Positions 10,748-21,481 of a stretch of DNA of 64,000 nt are shown here, piece by piece; position 1 is the stretch's first letter; each line of letters opens with the position of its first letter. A program made the position numbers and the translations under genes. Origin of the DNA: Neoarius graeffei. Its lineage: Eukaryota > Chordata > Actinopteri > Siluriformes > Ariidae. Where the stretch lies: the NCBI RefSeq assembly GCF_027579695.1, contig NC_083572.1:13104915-13168914 (forward strand), given 5' to 3'. Below the pieces are notes generated by a model. The model made no database searches, was not told the DNA's origin, and was given only the letters and a program-made list of their open reading frames with translations.

Positions 10748-12673
10748 CAGTTGTGGTCAGAAGTTTACATACAGGGACATGAAAGTCATCTTGGATATGA
10801 ACATCATGGCAGTATTTGGGCTTTCAGTAATTTCTTTGAACTGGGTGGCACGGTCACCTCATAGCAAGAAGGTTCTGGGTTCGAGCCCAGCGGCCAGCGG
10901 GGGCCTTTCTGTGCGAAGTTTGCATGCTCCCTGTGTCTGCGTGGGTTTGCTCTGGTTTCCCCCACAGTCCAAAGACATGCGGTTAGGTTAACATGGGACG
11001 GCCTTGGGCTGAGGTGCCCTTGAGTGAGGCACCTAACTCCCAACTGCTCCCCGGGCACTGTTAATATGGCTGCCCACTGCTCTGGGTATGTGTATTTGCT
11101 CATTGCTCACGTGTGCGCGTGTGCGTTCACTGCTTCAGATGGGTTAAATGCAGGAGAGGAATTTCACAAGTGTGTGATAAAAGTTGTGCTTTTTCATTTT
11201 TCTGTGGCAGAATAATTGTACAGCATACATCTTTAATTTAAAAAAAAAAACCACTAGAATTCAGTGCACAATTTTCTTTGGGTTTTCTGAACTCAAGAAG
11301 AGGGTCAAAAGTTTACATACAGCACACCTAATATTTGGGTAAAACTGTCTCTTCGCAAGAATCACTTTCACCTAACATTTTTGTTTACCATGAACAAACT
11401 TCTGGCAGAATTCTGGTTGGATATTTCATGACTCTTCATGGTAGAACTGGTAAAGTTCAATTATTATTCATTTTTCTTGGCATGGACTCTACTTATAAGC
11501 ACGATCCATATATTTTCCAATAGTGTTGAAGTCGGGACTTGTTTTAAGCTTAATGTTAGCCTACTTTATCCTCCACAACCAGCTCTGATGCGTGTTTGGG
11601 TTCATTGTCCTGTTGTAACTCCCAAGTCATGTTCAAGTTTCTGATGGTTTATGCTGAAGAATTCTGAGGTAGTCCTCCTTCCATCCACTTTGTGCAATGA
11701 ACCAGGTCCACTGGCAGCAAAACAGCCCCACAGCATGATGATCCTACCGCCACCACCAGCTGGTACAGTGTCCCTCTGTGCATGGTCGTCATTGTGGCCA
11801 AACAACTCAATATTTGTCTCATCTGACCATACAGCTATCGTCCAGAAGGCTTTTTTCTTTGTCCTTGTGGTCAGTTGCAAACTTTAGTTAAGCTTGAAGG
11901 TGTCAATTTTGGAGCAGGGGGTCATTTCTTGGATAGCAGCCTCTTAGTCCATGGTGATCTGAACTGTAGACAGTGATCCATCAGCTTCCAGTTCATAGCA
12001 GGGCTGTGCCATGGAGGTTCCCAGGTTGTTCCTGACCATCCAAACCAATTTCCTTTCAGCCGAGGGTGACAGTTTGGGTTTTCTTGAAGCAAAGTGGCTT
12101 GGCAAAGTGATTACACCGCACAATAACTTGCATACAATTGTTGAACTAATCTTGGAGTTTGCAGTCGTTTAGAAATGGCTCCAAGAGACATTCCGGAGTC
12201 GTGTATATCTGCGATCCTCTTTCTCAGATCTGCACTGAGCTCCTTGGACTTTCCCATTTTACAGTACTGTGTGTTGGTCAATCCGATGAATGCTGTAAAC
12301 AAACCCTTTTTACGAAGGCACAGAGAAGCTACCAGCTGTAGTCGGTCAATCACGATCACTAAAAGGAAGAGACCTTGGCAAGATAAGAGACAGTCTGGAA
12401 GTCTCAGCACCTCTGAATTAATAATCTAAGTGAGCGTATGTACAGTAAATATTTTGACACTGTATGTATACTTTTGACCCTGTGTTGATTTCAGAAAACC
12501 CAAAAAGAAAATTGTGTACCGAATTGTATTTTTTTTTTTTTAAGATGTATGCTGGACATTCTGCCACAGAAAAAGAACAGTTCACAGAGATCACTGAAAG
12601 CCCAAATATTGCCATGACGTTCATATCCAAGATGACAGTCATGTCACTGTATGTAAACGTCTGACCACAACTG
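10748..12673 (-). mobile_element. Tc1-like transposon, inactive, carrying a SINE
   Basis: Terminal inverted repeats beginning CAGTTGTGGTCAGA, more than 90 bp long and similar to each other, are flanked by TA at 10746-10747 and 12674-12675. The transposase remnant on the minus strand starts near 12257 (MGKSKELSADLRKRIADIH) and includes VWSDETNIELFGHN and IIMLWGCFAASGPG near 11830-11690, then decays. A SINE at 10845-11180 interrupts the left arm between text that is contiguous in the right arm. Confidence 0.9.
10845..11180 (+). mobile_element. chimeric-tail SINE inside the Tc1 left arm
   Basis: The head (GGTTCTGGGTTCGAGCCC) and core match the abundant V-SINE-like family up to GGTTAGGTTAACATGG. 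The 3' half is different: CCCTTGAGTGAGGCACCTAA, CTGCCCACTGCTCTGGGTA, TTCACTGCTTCAGATGGG. The same tail occurs at 52160-52587 and 52905-53240. Confidence 0.8.
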
Positions 12674-12679
12674 TATAGT

Positions 12680-13379
12680 TAAGTGAAACCTTTATGTTTG
12701 TATTTGATACGTGTTGGAACATTTTCAAATTACTTCCAGTATTGTCCAAACATTACAAACAAACAGAAATTAGGAGAGTAATGTTACTTGGTGCTTATGA
12801 TAAGCTCAGGAAATGGTCAGATGAGATAAAGTGAGGCTTTGTAGATGGATAAGTTCATTCCAGTGAAGAACAACGTGTAACGGGTATCGGTGTGTGTGTG
12901 AGAATGTGTGCGTGCAGGTGTGAATACATGCAGCACAACCTTGTTGAATGCTGTTAAACAAGTTGGACTGGGTGTATAATCTGGGAGTGTGTGTTCTTGG
13001 AAGAGCAACAGATGAAACATTCAGATTCCGAATGCTTAAAAAAACAAAAAAGACACACCCTTGCCTGAAGTTTTATACAAACCTACACATCAGTGTGAAC
13101 CCCACATGAATCAGTCAGCATTCATTACTCAGTAGAAAGGAATAGGAATGAAGGGAATCTCCTCGTCAAGCCTTGTGGATCACAAGACGAGCATTATTTA
13201 CACGTCCCAGTAATGCCATAACATTAAGGTTGGAGGTTCTCAGACTGCGCAGCTAATGAACGAGTTTAGCTGCAGCCCAAATATTTTAATAAGCTCTTAT
13301 ATTACACACAGATGATTAGGCCTATAGGTTAGGATGGAAAATGCTTTCTCAGCAGGATCTGTTCTGTTGAATACTTTTG
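12680..13379. other. no gene recognised
   Basis: Intergenic sequence with a GTGTGTGTG stretch near 12890. No element ends or domains seen. Confidence 0.4.
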
Positions 13380-13391
13380 TACAGGAAATCT

Positions 13392-13766
13392 CATCTCATC
13401 TCATTATCTCTAGCTGCTTCATCCTTCTACAGGGTCGCAGGCAAGCTGGAGCCTATCCCAGCTGACTACGGGCGAAAGGCGGGGTACACCCTGGACAAGT
13501 CGCCAGGTCATCACAGGTCTGACACATAGACACAGACAACCATTCACACTCACATTCACACCTACGGTCAATTTAGAGTCACCAGTTAACCTAACCTGCA
13601 TGTCTTTGGACTGTGGGGGAAACCGGAGCACCCGGAGGAAACCCACGCGGACACGGGGAGAACATGCAAACTCCACACAGAAAGGCCCTCGTAGGCCATG
13701 GGGCTCGAACCCGGACCTTCTTGCTGTGAGGCGACAGCGCTAACCACTACACCACCGTGCCGCCCC
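13392..13766 (-). mobile_element. tRNA-derived SINE, full length
   Basis: Full-length copy flanked by a perfect 12-bp target duplication, tacaggaaatct (13380-13391 and 13767-13778). Confidence 0.93.
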
Positions 13767-13984
13767 TACAGGAAATCTATTTTAAAAAAAATAAAATAGT
13801 ATATCGCAGTGCTGTTGAATTCATGATTTGGTTACTTTTCTACAACAGCAGCAATAACCGTCATGCCAGCTGTAATTCAAAATCACAGTTTTATATTAAT
13901 ACGCTCGTTTTAGTATCTTTATCATCGGATCCATCCGTAAAGAACGTCAAGGACGTAGCGGCTCATCTAGCCTGGCATCAAAAC

Positions 13985-14940
13985 CATGACTCCCAAAACA
14001 ACAAACAGAACTGAAATGTGACAAATGTGAGAGAGAACCAACCTCCACGACAAATTGTTTAACAACAGGAAAACCAACAAAGGACTAAATTGTTCCCCAA
14101 AGGAAGACTGACCCAAAACATCGACCAGAACTGAATTTGCATGATGAGAGAGGAGATACAATTCTAGTCAGAAGAAAATTTGTTCAGTTGACCCAAGTAC
14201 TACTTTGTGGACCAAAAAAAAAAAAAAATTGACAATACAGTGACCACATTTTGTACAGAAGGACTAGTTTTTTTTCCAGACAGAACAATCAGAACCGAAA
14301 TCCACTGAGAACTGAGGGAGGAGACTCGATTTAACTGAAAATAAACAAAAGTCGTAAACAAGAAAATCAACCAACCAAATTTTGTTCCCCGAGGGCAGAT
14401 CTACCCAAAATGTCAATCAGAACCGAAATTGGGTGAGAACTGTGAGAGGAGATACAATTCTAATGAGATGTCCCAAAACTCATTAAGTTGACCTAATTAG
14501 CAGCTCATTAGCCCCCCCCAAAAAAAAATGCAATGACAAAATTTTATACAGAAGGACTAGTTTTGTTTTGTTTCTCCCCGCCAAACAAATCAGAACTGAA
14601 ATCCATTGAGAACTGGAGGAGATATGATTTAACTGAAAATAAACAAAAAGTTGTAAACAAATTGTTTACAACAGGAAAAAATCAAACAAAGTTTTGTTCT
14701 TCATGGGAAGAGCTACCCAAAACATCTAGCAAAACTGAAATCGGATGAGAAACGAGAGAAAATTCTAGTGAGCGGCCTGGAAAATTAGTTACTTTGGCCT
14801 AATTACTAACTCATTAGCCAAAAAAAACCCCAACCAACAGCCAAGTTTTGTGCAGAGTGAGTTCTTTCAAGCAAAACAATTAGAACGGAAATCTGTGGAG
14901 AACTGACAGACGAGATACGATTTAACCGAATTGCGGATGA
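13985..14940. repeat. tandem array of ~293-304 bp units (about three units)
   Basis: The text tacagaaggactagttt occurs at 14254 and 14547, with a degraded version (gtgcagagtgagttc) near 14850. Each unit also carries 'cagaac(t/c)gaaat..gagaactg', 'gattta.actgaaaataaac', a 'ctacccaaaa..tc' piece and an A-rich block. Within a unit the aaccgaaat/gagaactg text appears twice, so the unit itself arose by duplication. Confidence 0.8.
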
Positions 14941-14944
14941 CTGA

Positions 14945-15585
14945 CACCACACCATGGCAATAACTCATCTGCCTTATGATCAGAGGAGCTAAAAATATAG
15001 AAATTGTCGTCATGGTGAGGCTTTCTGTAAAAGAGACATGGGTAACACTTTCAGGAGTCTCCAGCTTCGGCGCTTTCTAACACACTGTGTTAAAGCTTTA
15101 ACAAAGTTTTCGATGTTGCACTTTGTGGATTCTCTGAAACATGACAATTTTCTCTTGAAGTTAATGAGACAGAAGTAAGGAAATGGCCGTTTAAGACTGC
15201 TATAAAAACCATCAGTCATGACAGGAATTTGTTTCGTGGATGCTCCACAACTATAAATAGATTTAAAAAAGTATGCCAGTTATTCTTGTACAGATACTTT
15301 TCAGCTTGTCTATATAAACGTTCATATCTGTATCAGGTTTATAACTCCCAACTCATATACACGTCACTTTTATAAATCCATTGAATCTTATAGTATTTCT
15401 CATTTTATAACTAAGGCCCAACTGGAACGATACCAAAAATGATGCTAGGTTCAAAAGTGACGGCTCGAGTACAAAACTAAAGAAACAAACCCAAGACGCC
15501 AACATTTATGTTTTCTTGCCAAACTATTCCAAGGCTAGCTCAAGGATCCATGAGTCACCGTCTCATAGTTCTTGTATTTTGTTCA
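14945..15585. other. upstream region of GIMAP-like gene A, no exon identified
   Basis: Contains a TATA-like CTATAAATAG at about 15250 but no frame that would supply the missing first exon with confidence. The 5' exon of gene A may lie here or further upstream. Confidence 0.3.
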
Positions 15586-15589
15586 GAAT

Positions 15590-15880
15590 CTTAACTGTTA
15601 CTACTCCGGGTTTGCGTTGTAGTCAAGACCAAGACTTTGAGGGGTTGAGACCAAGTCAAGACCAAGACCAGACCAGTGGGTGTAAAGGGGCAGGGAGGAT
15701 ACACAGACAATTTAGTGAAATCCCCACAGTTGTGGTCTTCACCGGTCTTGAAATAAAATCCCCCAAGTCCTCCATGTCCAAGACTGAGAAAAGACTGAAT
15801 AAAAACGCGGTAGATTCCGAGACCTTTAAAAAGTGGTCTCGAGACCGGTCTCGAGTACTACGACACTACTTCGAGTATCT
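15590..15880. repeat. MITE-like 'GACCAAGAC/GTCTCGAGACC' element
   Basis: Left part GTAGTCAAGACCAAGACTT and right part GTCTCGAGACCGGTCTCGAG followed by TACTACGACACTACT form rough inverted ends typical of an abundant fish MITE. It ends about 30 bp before the GIMAP gene A exon acceptor. Confidence 0.6.
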
Positions 15881-15908
15881 TTTGAGCTCACTTTCTCTCC
15901 ATTTCCAG

Positions 15909-16462
15909 ACTCATCTGGCAGCCATGCCGGCATTCCAGAGGTGCGCATCATCCTGGTTGGCAACATAGGCTGTGGGAAGACCCTGACGGCTGACACGCTG
16001 CTGAAGGACAGCTCGAGTGCGAGCGCCCTAGCGCAATCACGGTTGAGTGAGGTTCGGCAAGGGGTGTCAGAGGGACGGCACCTCAGATTGGTCGAGACGC
16101 CACGCTGGTACTGGAAAGGCAAGCACATTGACTCCAACGTGCAGAAAGAGACAGAGAAGGCTCTCAGCTTGGTGGCACCGGGGCCGCACGCCTTCCTCAT
16201 CCTGGTGCCCGTAGGACAGTTCACCGAGATGGAGGGCCGAATTCCTGCTGAGCTGGAGCGGGTGTTCGGTAAGGGTGCACTGGAACACTCCCTGGTGCTG
16301 CTCACCTGCGGAGATTATTTGACAGGCCGAGACCATGATCGCTACGTGAGGCTGGACGAGCCTGGACTCAGCACCATGGTGAACGAGTGTGGAGGACACT
16401 GGCACGTGATCAATAACCGCAGACCAGAGGACAGACAGCAGGTCATATCACTGCTGGAGAAG
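15909..16462 (+). CDS. GIMAP-like gene A, AIG1-domain exon
   Basis: A 554-bp exon with acceptor TTTCCAG|AC and donor AAG|GTGAGC. It encodes nearly the whole AIG1 GTPase domain, from VRIILVGNIGCGKT to NNRRPEDRQQVISLLEK. A MITE ends roughly 30 bp upstream of the acceptor, so the polypyrimidine and branch region is squeezed against repeat sequence. An ATG at 15924 is in another frame and is not the start. Confidence 0.85.
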
Positions 16463-19222
16463 GTGAGCCTTCTCAAACCATTTCATAAACCTAACTCATT
16501 TTAATACCAAAGCACTGTTGAAATGACAGATTCTGATTAGTTCGGAGGTGTTGACCAATTTTCTATAACACCAGCTCGGATAGTAGTTCAAACTGCAAAG
16601 CTCGAATACGTTTCGGTTTCTATAGTAACGCGTTACACAGGGATTTGCATAGCAGACACTCCAAACACTTCAGAGTATTACAACACTTAGTAATACATAA
16701 ATATATTCCAACTAGTGTAATAGCTGTGAGGTGTTTAACATTTTTTGGAAGGAGTCTCCAGGGTCAGTGAATTTTCTGTCTGAGGGAATGAGTGTTTATA
16801 GCTGCTATAACGTAAGTGATAAAGGAACTGACTAATTTCCAAGACATTCCACCATGAAATGTTGCTATAAAAGGAAAAACATACAAGCCTGATTCCAAAA
16901 AAGTTGGGACTCTAGGTAAAACGTAAAAACAGAACGCAATGATCTGCAAATCCTTTTTGACCTAGATTTCATTGAATACAATAAAGAGAAGGATATTTAA
17001 ACTGGTAAACTTTTTTTTAAAAATAAAAACATACATACATCCATTCTGAATTTGATGCCCGCAACATGTTCCAAAAAGTTGGGACAGGGGCATGTTTACC
17101 ACGGTGTTATATCACCTTTTAACAACACTTGGGAAGCATTTAAGAACTGAGGACAGGAACTGAGGAATTGTTGAAGTTTTCAACATGAAGTTCTTTCCCA
17201 TTCTTGTTTGATATCTGCTCAACAGTCCGGGGTCTCTGTTGTCGTTTTGCATTTCATAACGTGCCACACATTTTCACTGGGAGGCAGGCAGGCCAGTTTA
17301 GCACCCCCACTCTTATTATGATACCACACTGTTGTAACATGTGCAGAATATGGCTTAGCATTGTCTTGCTGGAATAAGCAAGCACGTCCCTGAAATAGTC
17401 GTCTAGATGGCAGCATATGTTGCTCCAAAACCTGTATGTACCTTTCAATATTAAATGGAGCCCAGATTCGGATGGTCCATTTTCTCTTTAGCCTGGAGAA
17501 CACAACGTCTATGATTTCTTAAAAAAAAAAGTCAACTTGTTAGGCCACACCACATTTTTCCACCTTGCATCAGTCCATCTCACGTGAGCTCAGGCCCAGA
17601 GAATTTGCCAGGGTTTCTGGGTGTTCTTGATATGTGGCTTACTCTTTGCATGGTAGATGCAGCGACAAACAGTTTTCTGAAGTGTTCCCAAGCCCATGTA
17701 GGAATATCGTTTATACAATCATGTTAGTTTTTAAATGCAGCGTCACCTGAGGGATCAAAGGTCATGGGTGTTCGATGTTGGCTTTCGGCCTTGCCCCTTA
17801 CGTGCAGAGATTTCTCTGGATTCTCTGAATCTTTTGCTGATATTATGGATTGCAGATGAAATTAAATTTCTTGCAATTGTACGTTGAGAAATGTTCTTAA
17901 ACCATTGGACTATTTGTCCACACAGTTTTTACACAAAAGTGGTGAACCTCGTCCCATCCTTGCTTGTGAACGACTGAGCCTTTCCGATTAACCTGGAAAA
18001 CGTTCCAAACAGGTGTTTAAGCATTCCACAACCTTCCCAGTCTTTTGCTGCTCCTGTACCAACTTCTTCGGAACGTGTTGCAGGCATCAAATTCAGAAGG
18101 AGTGTATATTTACAAGAAAAAAAAAGTTTATCCCTCGCTTTTTTCATTAAATATTTTGTATTTGTATTGAATCTATAATGAAAATGGTTTGAAAATAAAT
18201 TGTCCTAACTTTTTTGGAATGGGGGGGGGGGGGTGTACAATGTGTCACTTTATAAACGAATAATAATTTGTAATATTTGCAAAATTGCTGCGATGAATAA
18301 AGATAAATAAAATGATGTGGGGTCTGTTGTTTGAAGCACGTTGGCAGCATCATAACCCCCCGGTCCATCGTTTTCCTAGAACAGCACACCATGATTTGTT
18401 TTGTTCCTTTTGTGACCGATCATTCATAGAACATGCGGCATTATGAAAATAAATATCAATTAGGGATCATTTTTTATTCTTGAATGAAAGAACGAAATCT
18501 GGCGACACTGCTAAAATGCACATTTGAAACATTTTGTGGCTGTGCCTGCCAGTTTCATTTGGGAGGCATGGTCAAAGCTCACTTTTTTTTGGATTAAAAT
18601 GGAACAGCTTTCAGAATAGCATTATGTTGTGTAAAATGTTGCTTTTATCCATCAGATCATTGGTAATGGAGAAACCATATGGTGCAACCCAAGACTATTT
18701 AGCACAGACTCACATTTACCCTCCCATTACTTGCTAAATGAAGTTCGTGTGTCTCCTCAACTTTGAGAATGACTCATTAGAGGAACGACCAGGACTTGTT
18801 TGGTTGTAATGAATGGAACGTGTGGAACTCAATTAAACACCACTCTCTGCCAGGTGGAGCAGCTGACCGAGAGCTCCGGTGGCTGTTACCGGCCAAGCGC
18901 CATGCAGAGAGAGGTAGATGAACAAGTGCATGAGAAGGACCTTGAGCTCCAGAGAAGGTACAGCCTGCGGGAGGAGGAGTTGGTGCGCCCAGATCACAGC
19001 ACGCTGACCCAGACAACATGGAGCAAAGAGGAGACGTGGGACGAGTCCGGGAAGAGAGTGAAGATTAGGGTCAGGAGTCTGGGGCCATCGAAAGGGAGGA
19101 TGGTATCACAGCTGGTCAATGGGCTTCAATCTCAGTCGTCCTACGATGACTCGCCTACAGGACTCCAGAAGAAGAGTTCCAGTTTCAAACTGAATAAAGG
19201 TGCCACACCTCAGTTCTTTTGA
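15909..19222 (+). CDS. AIG1/GIMAP-type GTPase gene A (5' exon not found)
   Basis: Exons 15909-16462 and 18854-19222. Exon one follows acceptor TTTCCAG, needs 1 nt from an unseen upstream exon, and ends in phase 0 at LLEK|GTGAGC. Exon two follows TGCCAG, continues VEQLTES and ends with TGA at 19220-19222. The fused LLEK-VEQ junction matches LLEKVEQ in gene B exactly. AIG1 features: G1 loop GNIGCGKT, G3-like VETPRWYW, conserved box APGPHAFLILVPVGQFT, and LLTCGDYL at the G4 position. GIMAP family members are membrane-associated GTPases of immune cells. The switch region between G1 and G3 is shorter than in gene B and lacks the Thr-rich G2, so GTP binding or hydrolysis may differ. The tail is charged (YSLREEELVRP) with no membrane segment. 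The start codon is unknown. Confidence 0.82.
16887..18231 (-). mobile_element. Tc1/mariner-superfamily transposon remnant
   Basis: Ends read ATTCCAAAAAAGTTGGGAC at left and GTCCTAACTTTTTTGGAAT at right, an inverted pair. Minus-strand coding pieces near 17500-17230 include LEQHMLPSRRLFQGRACLFQ and QQDNAKPYSAH (second Asp region). Numerous stops are present. It lies in the intron of GIMAP-like gene A. Confidence 0.75.
18240..18850. other. distal intron of GIMAP-like gene A
   Basis: No repeat family recognised apart from a poly-G run at 18221-18232. It leads into the terminal exon acceptor at 18853. Confidence 0.4.
18854..19222 (+). CDS. GIMAP-like gene A, terminal exon
   Basis: Encodes about 122 residues, VEQLTESSGG to GATPQFF, rich in Glu, Lys and Ser. 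The segment YSLREEELVRP resembles HSLREEEEFEQ in gene B, supporting tandem paralogy. Acceptor is CTCTGCCAG|GTG. An AATAAA inside the coding end (about 19193) is not taken as the polyA signal. Confidence 0.78.
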   Translation: MEQLTESSGGCYRPSAMQREVDEQVHEKDLELQRRYSLREEELVRPDHSTLTQTTWSKEETWDESGKRVKIRVRSLGPSKGRMVSQLVNGLQSQSSYDDSPTGLQKKSSSFKLNKGATPQFF

Positions 19223-19643
19223 GATCATAGTGGTTTCACTTCATGGACCAGATTCAAGTTAGTTTTTATAAGTTAAGATTAATTACAACCCAACTACCCC
19301 CGACAACCTGATTTCCCCAGACCACCATCAATACATAGAACACACCTCACACTACCTATCCATACACAAACGAATGCTTAGAAGAGCCTACATATGATCA
19401 TTGCATCCAGTAAGCTTAAGAATATACGATTCCTTACTTAAAATCCAAATTTTACTGGTCCTTATTTCAAAACACATAAAATCTGCAGTACGTTTTCCCC
19501 TTTACTGTTGACATGAATGACAGATTAATGGTATTCCACTGATTCTTTTTAACAAATGTAGTTCCCTTTATCCTGCTTTTTTTTTTAGTAACATTGCTTC
19601 ATCTCCATACTTTTCCATTGTACCATTTACAGTAATGAGATTT

Positions 19644-20022
19644 CTCATCTCTCATCTCATTATCTCTAGCTGCTTTATCCTGTTCTACAGGGTCGCAGGC
19701 AAGCTGGAGCCTATCCCAGCTGACTACGGGTGAAAGGCGGGGTACACCCTGGACAAGTCGCCAGGTCATCACAGGGCTGACACATAGACACAGACAACCA
19801 TTCACACTCACATTCACACCTACGGTCAATTTAGTGTCACCAGTTAACCTAACCTGCATGTCTTTGGACTGTGGGGGAAACCGGAGCACCTGGAGGAAAC
19901 CCACGCAGACACGGGGAGAACATGCAAACTCTGCACAGAAAGGCCCTCGCCGGCCACGGGGCTCGAACCCGGACCTTCTTGTTGTGAGGCGACAGCGCTA
20001 ACCACTACACCACCGTGCCGCC
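19644..20022 (-). mobile_element. tRNA-derived SINE, full length
   Basis: Full-length copy flanked by a perfect 12-bp duplication, gtaatgagattt (19632-19643 and 20023-20034). It sits just after gene A. Confidence 0.93.
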
Positions 20023-20596
20023 GTAATGAGATTTAAAGAAAAAAATAATAATAAAAACCATCAAACCCTATAAAACAGACTAGTCCAGATCTCAGAAAGG
20101 TCCAACAGAAACAACTGGAATTTATCTTTTCTTTTAGTTACACTACAAGATAGGTTTTATATTCTGACGTTGCTTGATATGTTTTTCATACTTGACTATT
20201 TCCTCTCATCACCAGAGGGCGCCATTCTCAGTCAAATGTCAGAAACGGAACAACCAGATAGAAACCAGAATAACCAGAACTTCATTAACACCAGTGAGTC
20301 ACCCTGCACCACCTACTTTTACTGTTGAGCTTGTAGTCACAGTTTTGGTCATTAGTCTTAAAAAGCACTGATGCTGGAGATTCCTTCCAAAAATGATAAA
20401 CACCACCTTACAGAAATTTGTCAAGGATTTATTTATTTAAACTCAGTTTATGTGGAGCATCAGGTCACACACAGAGGTGGACAAAATACCCAACTTCATT
20501 GCTTACGTCAAAGTACAGATCCCACTGGCCAAATGTTACTCCAATACAAGTGAAAGCTGTACAGTCAAATTTTTACTTCAAAGTACTGAAGTACTT

Positions 20597-21481
20597 TAGC
20601 CTGGCAAGCCAGACTAAATGTGAATATTTAGTCTGGCCTCGGTCCATAGACATTTCCGAAGCGGGTAGGAGGAACAAACCGCTGTCTTTCAAACTGTCTC
20701 TGTGCGTATAGGCCAACGCTCTGATCAATCAGCGCAACAGTGACTGTGACGTAGTCAGAGCGACAGAAAGCAGTGGGGGAGGCCTTGAAATTAAATAATT
20801 TTTCAAAATGCGTATTAATTAATAAACAGGTTCTAGATATTAAGAAGTTTGGAGATAATGACCACAAGTTTGGAGTCTGTACCACATACACATTTTTTTC
20901 CAAGTGTTTTTCAAGGGTTTGCTTAAACTGTTTTTGAGAGTTTTTATTTAGTGGTGTTTGGTGAAATAATTTCCCTTAAATTTAAAATAACGGGAAAATA
21001 AGAAACAATCAAAAAGTAATGTTTCAAAGCTGTTTATTAATTCTTCGTACTGCACAAACTAGCCCCATCCTTTTGGCTACGAGCGGAGCCAGCTGGTAGA
21101 TCAGACTTTTGCCATAGCCGGTCGGCAAAACAGCGAAAACGTCCTTCTTGAAAAGGAATGAGCGGAGAGCCTCTTCCTGCTCATGTTTCAACGAAAACTC
21201 CAAGTCTAATTCTTCTAAAATTGATTCCAAAGCGGAGTCAAACGCGCGCTGTTCACTAGCCGTAGCCATCTTTCCTGTTGTGCTTTCTCCAGCGTCGCGC
21301 AGCTTTGTCGTCACTCCTGCAAAAGCCCGCCCAAAGAATCCAAACAAAAACCTTGCGTTGTGATTGGCGGGCACGATTTGATGCCCGGGGTGTTTTTGTT
21401 TATATGGTGCGAGGCTAGACCCACTCGCTAGGCAAAAAATATTTTTGGCCGCTAGGCAGTTGGGTCTAGTTTACTAGGCTA
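20597..21481 (-). mobile_element. TIR element carrying a RecQ-like helicase N-terminus
   Basis: Termini TAGCCTGGCAAGCCAGAC and, inverted, TAGCCTAGTAAACTAGAC are similar, and each is followed by its own internal inverted piece (GTCTGGCCTCGG / GGGTCTAGCCTCG). The 9-bp direct repeat gaagtactt flanks it exactly (20588-20596 and 21482-21490). Superfamily unresolved: a 9-bp duplication suggests a MuDR- or P-like mechanism, while RecQ cargo is known from other superfamilies. Confidence 0.75.
21024..21374 (-). pseudogene. RecQ-like helicase N-terminal fragment in transposon
   Basis: The minus frame has a leader, then (from an internal Met at about 21269) MATASEQRAFDSALESIL, LEFSLKHEQEEALRSFLF, and the Walker A motif VLPTGYGKSLIYQLAPLV. 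It stops soon after with a divergent end (RRINKQL). This is the motif 0-I part of a RecQ/DEAH helicase. Motifs Ia to VI are missing, so no helicase activity is possible. The upstream Met at 21374 would add 35 residues. Confidence 0.7.

Noticed and set aside
13985-14940. CRISPR-like array
   Set aside because: Units are ~300 bp, degenerate, without constant short repeats and variable spacers, and the genome is a vertebrate.
15250-15260. TATA box of GIMAP-like gene A
   Set aside because: CTATAAATAG is present but no first exon could be linked to it, so it is mentioned only in the gap entry.
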